Assembly (NCBI RefSeq): GCF_900099775.1
Contig: NZ_FMTM01000001.1
Location: forward strand, 806,001 to 870,000
DNA length: 64,000 nt
Origin: Rhizobium mongolense subsp. loessense
Lineage (GTDB): Bacteria > Pseudomonadota > Alphaproteobacteria > Rhizobiales > Rhizobiaceae
Direction: 5' to 3'
Position numbers and translations under genes: made by a program. The notes under the pieces were generated by a model. The model saw only the letters and a list, made by a program, of their open reading frames with translations, was not told the DNA's origin and searched no databases. Shown piece by piece: positions 48,134 to 56,547 of the stretch. How positions within the stretch are numbered: position 1 is the stretch's first letter; every line of letters begins with the position of its first letter.

Positions 48134-48208
48134 GCTGCCGTAGCTCAGTGGTAGAGCACACCCTTGGTAAGGGTGAGGTCGGTGGTTCAATCCCACTCGG
48201 CAGCACCA
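48134..48208 (+). tRNA. tRNA-Thr (anticodon GGT)
   Basis: Acceptor stem GCTGCCG/CGGCAGC with encoded CCA, D arm AGCTCAGTGGTAGAGC, anticodon stem CACCC/GGGTG around TTGGTAA (anticodon GGT), and T arm GTCGGTGGTTCAATCCCAC. All stems pair. It marks the left limit of a region with recombinase genes and pseudogenes, a common integration target. Confidence 0.97.
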
Positions 48209-48777
48209 GTTTTCCCCAAAGAAAACAATAGCATGACAGGCGGACATAGTGCGATGGCCGTGCGCAGAACCACACGAAAGCGCGGAACGGAACGCGAATT
48301 GCACAGGAAATCCGTGCAAAATCGGCGCAGTCGGTTCTCGGGATGTTCACACATATAGCCGTCTGCGGAATCGCTTCAGAGCCATTTTGCGGAAAGTTTG
48401 CTTTGACGAATGCTGGTTCCGAAGGCTGTGCGTCTACCTAGATTGCGCCATAAACCGCATGGCAACCGTAGTGTGCATAGAGCTGTCGATATATGGCTTT
48501 CGACGAGGTTTCCGTGAGTCAATTGTTCGGCCTGACATCAGTCCCTCATCGTTGCCTGGCGTTCCCGTCAGCATTGCAGATTTTTGCGGATTCGCCAATT
48601 ATAACTCGATCTCGTGGCGCGTCGATTTGACGAGACTGGTGCCATCGGCGGCCTTTGGATGGCCGCTTCGGCACGACTGGCGACCATCGCAATGGCAGCG
48701 AAGCGCCATGAGCGGTCATCGTTATGTCTTGTAGCGGCGGTATGCGGTCGTTCACGGCAACTCCCAAAGGCGACAAA
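48209..48777. other. gene-poor stretch after tRNA-Thr
   Basis: About 570 bases with no credible gene. A 161-codon open frame (48249-48734) has a composition unlike real proteins (many Arg, Cys, Trp, no domain) and no ribosome site. No second copy of the tRNA 3' end was seen in it. I take it as left-end island debris or spacer. Confidence 0.5.
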
Positions 48778-49387
48778 ATGATAGAAACAGAGCGTCTGCT
48801 GTTGCGGCATCCCAGCGCGGTTGATCTCCCTGCTTGGACCGTGTTTCTCTCCGACGCTGAGGTTCACTAGATTCATCGGCGGCCCGCAAGATGCTACAGG
48901 TGCGTGGCGCAATCTATGCCTTTTCGCAGGGGCTTGGAGCGGTCAGGGGTATAGCAATTTCTCGGTAATCGAGAAGGCGACGGGTCGTTGGATAGGCCGC
49001 GCGGGCGCGTGGTTCCCTCCCGGATGCGTAGGCCCTGAGATTGGCTGGGCGTTCAGTCGCGACGTTTGGGGCAAAGGATACGCCACTGAGGCGGCAACTC
49101 GCTGCTTAATTTGGGCGTTTGAAGAGCTTGGTTGGATGGAAGCAGTCCACATCATTCATCCTGAAAATTATGCCTCCATCGCCGTCGCAAAAAGAATCGG
49201 TGCAATCCCTCGGGTATCTGAAAACGCCCAAAAAAATCTCGTCTATGTCACCACAAGGGAAGGCTGGTCTCCCAAAGACAACGGGATAACAAAAGCTGAT
49301 GTCCGCAGAGGGCCGGGAACCACCGAAGATGCTATTGTCCGTCCCGCCCAAAGCGGCGACGAGGTGGGAGGAGCGGCGGAGGCATAA
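48778..49387 (+). pseudogene. GNAT-family acetyltransferase broken by a one-base frameshift
   Basis: The start at 48778 (AAGG eight bases ahead) reads METERLLLR-type GNAT opening (MIETERLLLRHPSAVDLPAW) and reaches a TAG at 48868. One base over, the frame continues seamlessly: RFIGGPQDATGAWRNLCLFA, then the acetyl-CoA binding part GPEIGWAFSRDVWGKGYATE and ENYASIAVAKRIGA. Removing one T from GGTT at 48861-48864 restores DAEVTRFIGG. The C-terminus past about 49280 is unlike the family and may also be altered. Either a real pseudogene or a sequencing error. Confidence 0.85.
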
Positions 49388-49399
49388 TCATGGAATCTG

Positions 49400-49999
49400 T
49401 TGTGTTGTGTTCCCAGCGTTCTTGGACTCGTCGGCCAAAAGCGTCCGCTCCAACCCAGGAATGTCTGGTCAATAAGGGTTCGGCTCGAAATGAGCGGTGC
49501 GACCCGTGAGCTGGCACTTTTCAACCTCGCCATCGACAGCAAGCTCCGCGCATGTGATCTCGTCCGATTAAGGATTGAAGACCTTTGGTCAGGTGCTTCG
49601 ATCAGAGATCGCGCAACAATCATTCAGAAAAAGACGAGACGTCCAGTCCAGTTCGAGGTGACGGAGCAGACGAAAACTGCATTGGCAGCTTGGCTCCCGT
49701 TCGTTCGAAGGAATGGCGGAAGTTATCTATTTCCAAGCCGCCGACAGACATCGCAGCACATCTCGACACGGCAGTATGCCAGGATCGTCCACAGGTGGGT
49801 CGCGAGTATCGGGCTAGAGTCGAGCGCCTACGGCACGCACTCTATGAGAAGGACAAAGGCGGCACAAATCTACAAAAAGACAGGCAATCTACGGGCGGTC
49901 CAAATCCTTCTCGGTCACACCAAGCTCGAAAGTACCGTTCGATATCTCGGCGTAGAGGTGGATGACGCTTTGCGGATTGCCGAGCAGATCATGTTATGA
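49400..49999 (+). CDS. small tyrosine recombinase/integrase
   Basis: A 199-residue frame (TTG start; real start uncertain) that is essentially only the catalytic domain of a phage-type integrase. Catalytic residues are in order: Arg in SKLRACDLVRLRIEDL, HxxR in THSMRRTKAAQIYKKTG, His in ILLGHTKLESTV and Tyr in VRYLGVEVDDALRIAE. A compact family of about 190-residue recombinases with these sequences is widespread in Proteobacteria, so it need not be a fragment, though the first 15 codons look degenerate. It lies 1.2 kb from tRNA-Thr. Confidence 0.85.
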   Translation: MCCVPSVLGLVGQKRPLQPRNVWSIRVRLEMSGATRELALFNLAIDSKLRACDLVRLRIEDLWSGASIRDRATIIQKKTRRPVQFEVTEQTKTALAAWLPFVRRNGGSYLFPSRRQTSQHISTRQYARIVHRWVASIGLESSAYGTHSMRRTKAAQIYKKTGNLRAVQILLGHTKLESTVRYLGVEVDDALRIAEQIML

Positions 50000-50048
50000 C
50001 GACCTGACCATCGGCGAAAGCCGGTGGTCGCCCCCGCGCCAGAAGTGG

Positions 50049-50435
50049 TTATCTCAATGTCGTCTCATAATAGTGAATCTCCAGCAGCAAGCAGCCCATC
50101 TCTGATTTGAATGGCCCATGAAAGACCCCTGGAGGACGGCATGCGTAGGTATGAGCAGGATATGTTTCGGGGGACCTGTCGCCGACTATGAGGTCGCCTT
50201 CGAGAAGATAGACCTCTTCCCAGTAGTCATGCACGAACGGCTTTTCAGTGCGCGCGCCCGGTAGGAAACGCAGCAATCGTGTCCGGTTGCCTTCGCCCTT
50301 CACTTCGTCAAGCCGCCCCGCCAGTATTTTCTGCTCTATTCCCTCCGGGTAGCCAGGAGGGACATGCCACCCCTGTCCCATGTCCACCTGATGGAATTCC
50401 TTGTGCTCTTTCAGTGTGGACGGGTGCATGGTCAT
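50049..50435 (-). CDS. cupin-domain protein
   Basis: A 128-residue single-domain cupin: the first motif holds metal ligands in FVHDYWEEVYLLEGDL and the second in CRPPGVFHGPFKS. Its ATG overlaps the stop of the hpaB-like gene by 4 bases, so it is the third gene of that operon. It may be an enzyme or a sensor for the aromatic substrate; substrate unknown. Confidence 0.85.
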   Translation of the reverse strand: MTMHPSTLKEHKEFHQVDMGQGWHVPPGYPEGIEQKILAGRLDEVKGEGNRTRLLRFLPGARTEKPFVHDYWEEVYLLEGDLIVGDRSPETYPAHTYACRPPGVFHGPFKSEMGCLLLEIHYYETTLR

Positions 50436-51913
50436 TCCGCCACTGCCGCGAGGGCTCCAAGTTCGTTTTCGAGCGAATAGGAATCAAGCATCTGATCGAC
50501 CAATCGGGTGCCGGAATGCCAGTCGCACGTTCTATAACTGTGATTCCTGGTGACGAAGTTCGCGCCCGCATAGAACATCTCGTATTGGGTATGCCTCGAG
50601 GCGAACTCGGAGCCGATCGCATCCCAGGCCAGCTTGAAGAGCTTCACCCGCCCTTCGGCACTCGTGGATGGTGATTGCTGGGTCTTCTCGATCAGAGCCC
50701 TGAGTTGGGGATCGGCGAAATCTTCGACGCTTGAGGGCAGCATGATCAGTCCGCCGCCGGCCAGTTCACGCAGTGCCGAAATCACTTCCGGATAGAGCTT
50801 CTGCGTGAGTACCTGAGCCGAATAGAGCGTGTGCGCATCCGGGACGAAGTAGGCACCGAAGTTTCGTCCCTTGACCTCCATGGCATGCACCAGCGCATCG
50901 ACCATCGCGCTCTGGGCCGCCAGGACACCGAGCGTTTCGCGCACCTGCGGGAAATTGACGATGCCGTTGGTCTCGGTGATGCGATGTGCCAACCCCAGAA
51001 GAAATCGCATCTTCACCATCAGGCGGATTTGTGCCTGGTAATTCTGCAGGACATGGGCGGGCGTCGCATGAAATTGCTGCTGGCACATGTGGATGTCCTG
51101 GTTGATGAAAACCCTATCCCACGGCACTTTAACGTCATCGAAATAAAGGATCGCATCGTTCTCATCGAAGCGGCTGGCGAGCGGATTGTCGAAAACGCTG
51201 GTTGCATTTTCTTCATACGACTTGCGGGACATGATCTTCAGCCCGGCTGCATTCATGGGCACTGCGAAGGAGACTGCATAGGGCTCGTCTCCTTGTGAAA
51301 GCGGCTGGATACAAGTGACGATCACCTCGTTGGCCATGATGCCGCCTGTCGCCAACATCTTTGCGCCGCGGATTGTCAGACCTTCCGCGTCCTGGTCGAC
51401 AACGCCGGCCGTCAAGGTGCCGTCCTGCTGCTGGCTTGCGCTCTTCGACCGGTCAGCCTGAGGGTTGATGATCACGTAGGTCAGGTAAAGGTCGTTATCG
51501 CGGGCGTATCGATAGTAGTCGGCAAGGGCGTCGGCTCGCTTCGGATCGTAGGCCTGAAAGACCTCAATTCCCATCATCATGCCGGCCAGACAGGACGCGA
51601 CATGGTCCGGCGCACGGCCAAGGAAACCGCAATGCAACGTTGCCCAGGTCTCCAGCGCTCTTCGGCGCTCCACCAGCTCCGCATGGTTGCCAGGCATCTG
51701 CCAAATGCGGCTTGCAGTGCCGACGCCGTTCACCTCGTATGTCATGAGGGAGCGATTCTGCTCGGCGCTTTGGAAATCGTAGAGCCGCGCCACTGATTGT
51801 ATGGATTGGCAAAAGGCCGGATGGATCGTGACATCGTCGGCGGGCTTTCCGTTGATGAGCACGTGCCTGCCATCCCGCAGGGTTTCGATATGCTCTGAAC
51901 CCGTTTTCAACAT
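50432..51913 (-). CDS. HpaB-family flavin-dependent phenol monooxygenase
   Basis: A 493-residue protein of the 4-hydroxyphenylacetate 3-monooxygenase family, which hydroxylates phenols using reduced FAD from a partner reductase. Family stretches: RDGRHVLINGKPADDVTIHP, YVIINPQADRSKSASQQ, VPWDRVFINQDIHMCQQQ and GGGLIMLPSSVEDFADP. Slightly shorter than E. coli HpaB (520). GAGGGGGATGAC before the ATG is a strong ribosome site. The operon hpaC-hpaB-cupin lacks the downstream meta-cleavage genes, so the substrate may differ from 4-hydroxyphenylacetate. Confidence 0.88.
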   Translation of the reverse strand: MLKTGSEHIETLRDGRHVLINGKPADDVTIHPAFCQSIQSVARLYDFQSAEQNRSLMTYEVNGVGTASRIWQMPGNHAELVERRRALETWATLHCGFLGRAPDHVASCLAGMMMGIEVFQAYDPKRADALADYYRYARDNDLYLTYVIINPQADRSKSASQQQDGTLTAGVVDQDAEGLTIRGAKMLATGGIMANEVIVTCIQPLSQGDEPYAVSFAVPMNAAGLKIMSRKSYEENATSVFDNPLASRFDENDAILYFDDVKVPWDRVFINQDIHMCQQQFHATPAHVLQNYQAQIRLMVKMRFLLGLAHRITETNGIVNFPQVRETLGVLAAQSAMVDALVHAMEVKGRNFGAYFVPDAHTLYSAQVLTQKLYPEVISALRELAGGGLIMLPSSVEDFADPQLRALIEKTQQSPSTSAEGRVKLFKLAWDAIGSEFASRHTQYEMFYAGANFVTRNHSYRTCDWHSGTRLVDQMLDSYSLENELGALAAVAE

Positions 51914-51923
51914 GTCATCCCCC

Positions 51924-52448
51924 TCAATAGTGCATGGCTAGTGGCCAGGACGCTTCGTTGTGCCTCTCACTTTCTAGCGCGGCATATCGGCCCTTGCTGA
52001 ACACGAGCGGCCGGCGGTCCCAAAACGATTGGAATGATGTCACTCTGCCAATGAACAGCAGATGGTCGCCACCGTCATGGGCAGCCCAAGGCGCGCAGTG
52101 GAACACTGCTGCAGCTCCTGGAAGGACGATACCATGCCCGACTATCGTCTCGCAGGCGATCCCTTCCCATTTGTTGGAAAGCGGCTTGGAAAATCGGCTC
52201 GACAAATCCGCCTGGTTCTCAGACAACACGTTGATCGCGTAGCCCTCCGCCTGCGCCCACTGGGAAAGGCTGGCGGCCCGGCGATCAATGGAGAAAAGGA
52301 TCAGCGGCGGGTTGAGCGACAGCGAGTTGAACGAACTGATCGTGACGCCGAGTTTTTCCGCGCCGATCGTGCTGGTGACCACGCATACCCCAGTCGGGAA
52401 CTGCCCTAAAGCCTGCCTGAATGAACGCACGTCCATGACCGGTTCCAT
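51924..52448 (-). CDS. flavin reductase (HpaC-like) partner of the monooxygenase
   Basis: A 174-residue FMN/FAD reductase-fold protein: FRQALGQFPTGVCVVTSTIG, GVTISSFNSLSLNPPLILFS and HCAPWAAHDGGDHLLFIGRV. It supplies reduced flavin to the HpaB-like protein, whose start lies 10 bases downstream of its stop. GGGGGAAG precedes the ATG at 52448; a second ATG at 52436 is possible. Confidence 0.9.
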   Translation of the reverse strand: MEPVMDVRSFRQALGQFPTGVCVVTSTIGAEKLGVTISSFNSLSLNPPLILFSIDRRAASLSQWAQAEGYAINVLSENQADLSSRFSKPLSNKWEGIACETIVGHGIVLPGAAAVFHCAPWAAHDGGDHLLFIGRVTSFQSFWDRRPLVFSKGRYAALESERHNEASWPLAMHY

Positions 52449-52534
52449 GGCTTCCCCCGATGTCGATTTGATCTATCTGATTGCCAATCCTGTAATTTCT
52501 GCGTTCTTTGCTAACCTGGCCGCAAGCTGCGAGC

Positions 52535-53233
52535 CTATACCACCGCGCGCGAGCCGGGCGACCAGTCGCCGAGTGTAGGTGCCCGCAATGCTGCCAAAGT
52601 CCGAGCCAAATGCACCCCGACCGCCGCGGCGGCCTCGTCCGCTTGAGAGGTCCGAATAGCCTGCGCTATTGCCCGATGCTCCGACAGCACCTCGTCAACG
52701 CGTCTGCCGACAGAGATCGCATGGACCCCCATTCGAACCTGTTTATCGCGAAGGCTCTCATAGAAGGTCGCCAGAACAGGATTGCCCGCAGCCCTCACGA
52801 TCGCCCGGTGAAATTCTCGGTCGCTTTCGATGAACGCGACGCGATCGTTTCGGACCTTCTCCTGCTGAGCGATCAGGCGGTCCAACTCAGCGGCCAAGTC
52901 CACCCCGAAGCGGCTTGCCTGCTGTGCGCACCATTCCTCGACTAGGCCGCGTGCCTGCATGATCGCGTCAACCTCAATCTCGGTGATCGGCGCGATATAT
53001 GCCCCCTTCTTGGGCAAAATCCGCAATAAGCCATCGGCCTCCAGTCGCAGAAACGCCTCCCTGACCGGGGTTCGCGAGACGCCTGTTTCCCGACAGACCT
53101 GCGCCTCTGTGAGGAACGTCGTCTCATGGCGCGGCAGTGTCAGCACATGCTGCTTCAGCCAGGCATAAACGACATCCTGCGCTGCATCACCTCGCTGGAG
53201 CGCGGCAGCGCCGCTGGCTGAATTGGTTGTCAT
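52535..53233 (-). CDS. GntR-family regulator (FCD type)
   Basis: About 232 residues. N-terminal winged helix (VVYAWLKQHVLTLPRHETTF, EAQVCRETGVSRTPVREAFL) and C-terminal helical FCD ligand domain with a probable metal site (DREFHRAIVRAAGNP, SEHRAIAQAI). It lies upstream of the hpaCB operon in the same direction, with 86 bases between, and is the likely regulator of it, responding to an aromatic acid. Start at 53233 or 53239. Confidence 0.9.
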   Translation of the reverse strand: MTTNSASGAAALQRGDAAQDVVYAWLKQHVLTLPRHETTFLTEAQVCRETGVSRTPVREAFLRLEADGLLRILPKKGAYIAPITEIEVDAIMQARGLVEEWCAQQASRFGVDLAAELDRLIAQQEKVRNDRVAFIESDREFHRAIVRAAGNPVLATFYESLRDKQVRMGVHAISVGRRVDEVLSEHRAIAQAIRTSQADEAAAAVGVHLARTLAALRAPTLGDWSPGSRAVV

Positions 53234-53239
53234 AAGCAT

Positions 53240-53262
53240 GTTGCATACAAGATGCGTATAAC
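53240..53262. promoter_or_regulatory. candidate GntR operator / autoregulatory site
   Basis: The sequence TTGCATACAAGATGCGTATA lies directly ahead of the GntR gene start. It contains the inverted pair GCAT-N5-ATGC and ATAC/GTAT arms, of the size bound by FCD-type GntR proteins. Inference from position and symmetry only. Confidence 0.4.
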
Positions 53263-53353
53263 AAAGTCAAGCGCATTTCGACGATGACTCCTTTGACAGG
53301 AATGGCCGCTCTTGGCCGACTGCAGACGAACGTCTCGACCCGTACGCGGACGT

Positions 53354-53908
53354 TCAATCCACGAGGCCGTCGATCAACGTTACGATCGCCTCCTCGTAGT
53401 CCGACCTCTTCCGGCCCCTATCAATTTCGAGTGCCGCCCGGTCGAACGCGGCCGAAAGAAGGACCGTCAGTGGGTCGACGAGGCCCAGCGACCCTGAAGT
53501 TGCCAAGAGTGCCGAGAGCCCGCTCCTGAGAGTGCTCTCGACCTGATCCTCGTTGACGAGAGCCGGAGCCTGCAGCAGCAGAAGCCTGGTCCGCCCTGGC
53601 ACGGCCATCGCGTCGAAGTATGCGGCCGCCCCAGCGAGGATTGCATCACGCGCAGAGGACGTTGCCGACGAGCGCTTCTCTATTTCGGAAGCTACGGCAG
53701 CGCCTTCCCTTTCGACCACTGCGGTGAACAGTGCCTTCTTGTCCGGGAAGTGGTGGTAGAGTGCGCCGCGCGTCACGTTCGCTGCAGCGACGATATTCGG
53801 AGTCGCGGTTTCGGCATAGCCTCTATCCACGAAGAGGGCTCTGGCGGCATCCAGCAGTGCTGTCCGAGTGGCATCTGTCCGTTCTCGATTGTTGCGTGCC
53901 ATCGGCAT
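53354..53908 (-). CDS. TetR-family repressor
   Basis: A 184-residue regulator: HTH within ARALFVDRGYAETATPNIVA and ANVTRGALYHHFPDKKALF, followed by a helical ligand-binding C-terminus. Start at 53908 or 53902 (MARNNRERTD). It is divergent from the VOC-domain gene, with a perfect inverted repeat in between, and so probably represses both. Confidence 0.9.
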   Translation of the reverse strand: MPMARNNRERTDATRTALLDAARALFVDRGYAETATPNIVAAANVTRGALYHHFPDKKALFTAVVEREGAAVASEIEKRSSATSSARDAILAGAAAYFDAMAVPGRTRLLLLQAPALVNEDQVESTLRSGLSALLATSGSLGLVDPLTVLLSAAFDRAALEIDRGRKRSDYEEAIVTLIDGLVD

Positions 53909-53927
53909 TCCTTTACATACAGGCAGA

Positions 53928-53943
53928 ATGTTTCTATAAACAT
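53928..53943. promoter_or_regulatory. inverted repeat, probable TetR operator
   Basis: ATGTTT-CTAT-AAACAT: perfect 6-base arms around 4 bases, centred between the divergent TetR and VOC genes. TetR family operators are typically palindromes of this size in this position. Confidence 0.55.
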
Positions 53944-53983
53944 GCAGATTGAATGTAATTGATGTTGATCAGGAGCGAAAGCC

Positions 53984-54409
53984 ATGAAGACAACGAGCTA
54001 CTACCCGGTCATTATGACGGATGACGTCGCCGCGACAGCAGCCTTCTACATCGAACACTTTGGCTTCGAAGCGCAGTTTTCAGCAGATTGGTATGTTCAT
54101 CTGCAGTCCAAAGACAGCGAACATGTGGCCCTGGCTGTGCTCGACGGCAGTCACAGCACGATCCCAGAAGGGGCTCGAGGCAAAGCGTCGGGGTTGCTAC
54201 TCAATTTCGAGGTTGAGGACGTAGACGGATCATATCAGAGGCTGTTGAAAGCGGGCCTGCCCATCCGTCTTGAGCTTCGGGATGAGGAATTTGGCCAGAG
54301 GCATTTTATAACAGCCGACCCGAATGGGGTCCTTATCGATATCATCAAGCCGATCCCCCCGAGCGACCAGTACGGGGAGATGTACGAGGCTGGTTCCCTC
54401 CCGCGATAG
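53984..54409 (+). CDS. VOC-family (glyoxalase/bleomycin-resistance-like) protein
   Basis: A 141-residue protein with the vicinal oxygen chelate fold: opening [20 protein letters not shown], middle [20 protein letters not shown], and C-terminal [29 protein letters not shown] precedes the ATG. Such stand-alone proteins next to a TetR gene often bind or detoxify small molecules; the substrate is unknown. Confidence 0.88.
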   Translation: MKTTSYYPVIMTDDVAATAAFYIEHFGFEAQFSADWYVHLQSKDSEHVALAVLDGSHSTIPEGARGKASGLLLNFEVEDVDGSYQRLLKAGLPIRLELRDEEFGQRHFITADPNGVLIDIIKPIPPSDQYGEMYEAGSLPR

Positions 54410-54536
54410 TTTGAGGTCCCAGCCGACCAAGGGGTGATAGAAGGCCTTGGTACCTTGGCGGCTTCGCGCGCCAATTGCGGTCATTGCGCCCCGATGGACC
54501 GCCCCTATAATCGTTCTACTGCGAGAGGCTGCTGAT

Positions 54537-54790
54537 TTGAAGCTAGTACGGGTATCGAGCGAATCTGAATGGGAGGCGTATCATCAGATTCGACGGCATG
54601 TGCTGTTCGATCTGCCCGGATTGTCTGGATACGACGATCACCATCCTGACGACAGAAAGCCGGAGCATCTTCCGCTGATTTTTGTCGATGGCAATGAGTG
54701 CGTCGGTGCCGTCCGTCTTGATCTCACTGGGAACGGGAATGGGGCGTTTGGTGTGGTAAAGTTAGCTTCGCGCCTCGGAGTGCCTTGCGT
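54537..54790 (+). pseudogene. GNAT-family acetyltransferase, 5' fragment
   Basis: From a TTG at 54537 (GAGG eight bases ahead) about 80 residues read as the N-terminal half of a GNAT protein: LVRVSSESEWEAYHQIRRHV, LPLIFVDGNECVGAVRLDLT. The acetyl-CoA binding half is missing; the frame instead runs into the 3' end of the convergent methyltransferase gene from about 54775. The breakpoint marks a deletion or rearrangement. The open frame itself continues to 54914. Confidence 0.7.
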
Positions 54791-54814
54791 CCGAAACCAA
54801 CCATTCAGCCACGA

Positions 54815-55801
54815 TCAGCCCGTGAGGCGCGCACGAAACAACGTGGAGCCGTCCGTCAGGCGCGACCTGGAGATATCCCGCAATCCAGCCTCGGTCATCC
54901 ACGCACGATACTGACCTTCGGTGTACGATTCGCCGTGGCGATAGAGGTTCAAGAAGGTGAGATTCAGAAAGACACCCTCAGGCGGGCCAAGGCGGTCGTC
55001 ATCGACAACACCCCACCCCGCAATTGCGATCTCGCCTCCGGGTGTGAGGCAACGCGCCGCGTTCAGGATCGAACTGCGCGCCTGGTCCGGCGGAAGGACC
55101 TGGACGACGGCCTTCAGGATCGCCAGATCGTGCCGACCGTTCGATGGCGCGACAGTTATGTCCCCCTCTTCGACAACCACGTCGTTGGCACCGTATTCTG
55201 ACAGGATATCTGGCGCGACCGCTGCGACCGTTGGGAGTTCCATCAGCGTCGCCGCAATCTGCGGCCGCCGCTCGCGAAGGCCAACGAGAATGGTCCCGGG
55301 CCCCCCACCGATGTCGATCACCGAACCGATCGCCGAGAGGTCTATCTCCTGGGCCAGATGTCGGCCGAAAATCACCCCACCCGGTGCGAGCATGCGGCTG
55401 AACGCCGCCGCGGCCTCAGGCCCCGCTTCGGAAAAGTCGTGCAGCGCAGCCGGCCGGTTCTGTCGCAGCGACTCTGCGGTTAGCAGATCGGCTCCCCAAA
55501 GCTCGCGCAGGAGCGCATGATCGCCGCCGCGATAGGTCGGCTTGGACGCGTCGAGGAAGGCGGACGCTTCGGCTCCGTTGCGAAATTGGCCATCCTTGAC
55601 TTCGAGGAGACCGATGCTGGCGAGCGCGTAGAGGAGCCGCGACAGACGGTCGGGCTCGACTTTGAGCACGGCCCCAAGGCTGTCAGCAGTCACCGCGCTG
55701 CCACCAAGTTGGGTGAAGATGCCAAGGTCTAGCCCGGCGCCAAGCGCCAAGGCGGGGGGCACCGCTGCGATCAGGTTGTCGATCCGATCAGAATCCACCA
55801 T
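54815..55801 (-). CDS. SAM-dependent O-methyltransferase, hydroxyindole/plant type
   Basis: A 328-residue protein. N-terminal winged-helix dimerisation domain (LGIFTQLGGSAVTADSLGAV, RLLYALASIGLLEVKDGQF), then the SAM fold with motif I SVIDIGGGPGTILVGL and later CLTPGGEIAIAGWGVVDDD. Such enzymes methylate phenolic hydroxyls or similar small molecules. The ATG at 55801 has GGAAGGGGA ahead; the frame is open to 55849. Possibly acts on the same aromatics as the nearby hydroxylase, unproven. Confidence 0.88.
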   Translation of the reverse strand: MVDSDRIDNLIAAVPPALALGAGLDLGIFTQLGGSAVTADSLGAVLKVEPDRLSRLLYALASIGLLEVKDGQFRNGAEASAFLDASKPTYRGGDHALLRELWGADLLTAESLRQNRPAALHDFSEAGPEAAAAFSRMLAPGGVIFGRHLAQEIDLSAIGSVIDIGGGPGTILVGLRERRPQIAATLMELPTVAAVAPDILSEYGANDVVVEEGDITVAPSNGRHDLAILKAVVQVLPPDQARSSILNAARCLTPGGEIAIAGWGVVDDDRLGPPEGVFLNLTFLNLYRHGESYTEGQYRAWMTEAGLRDISRSRLTDGSTLFRARLTG

Positions 55802-56547
55802 GTCACGTCCCCTTCCGCGATCCAGGACCGACTTCGAAGCAGCTCCCATAAAATTAAAACCTCCGTTCTCCGGAAAGTGAAGACAAAATCATTGTTTCGA
55901 GCGACCGACACGATGACGTAACGGATAATCTTAGCAAAGCTGAACGAACGTCGGCTTCTGAGAATGTCTATCGCCGCCTCGAACGGCCGACAAGGCGCGA
56001 AGCCGACACTATATTTAGCTGAGTGATTGGCCGCTTTGGCCGAACGCCGACAAGCAGCAGCTTGGGAAGCTTCGAGAACCTTGAGCAAAATCAAGGCGGC
56101 GTTTCACTAAGAAGTCCCCTCGCCGGGTAGCGTCCGGCGAGGTTTGAAACGCCGTATGGGAGTCAGAAGAGGTGTCCGGCAAGCGCGAGAAATCATAGAC
56201 TTGCAGAAACGTGGGACAATTTTTTCGTCAACGAAACTATTATACTTTTGGTTCCGAATGTCCCACAATTTGCGCCATGCTGCACTGGAATTAAAGGCTT
56301 CATTTAGGCCCATAGTAGAGCCACCAGAAGCCTCGGATTTGATATCGGTGCTGTGGAAGTTTCCTCACGTCAATTGCTACTGATCGCGAAGAAGGCGGTA
56401 TAAGGCCAGAGCGTCGCTCCAGGCCGCGGCAGACGGAGCCAGGAGAAAATAGACGTGCAAGATCGCCTCGGCGGAGCGTCAAGGTTTTCCACGAACTGTT
56501 TGAAAGATCAGCCGACTAACCGGGTCGTTGAAAAGACCGACAGGATT
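55802..56547. other. gene-poor stretch with two inverted repeats
   Basis: About 750 bases without a credible gene. It contains a perfect 9-base hairpin (CCTCGCCGG 56118-56126, CCGGCGAGG 56134-56142) without a T run, and a widely spaced inverted pair GTGGGACA (56211-56218) and TGTCCCAC (56259-56266) flanking an A+T-rich 40 bases. Both might be remnants of mobile element ends. Short open frames here have no recognisable content. Confidence 0.5.

Noticed and set aside
48117..48350. Frames across tRNA-Thr on the minus strand
   Set aside because: Same artefact: the middle is the tRNA read as protein.
48249..48734. 161-codon frame after tRNA-Thr
   Set aside because: No ribosome site, unnatural composition and no similarity to any family I know.
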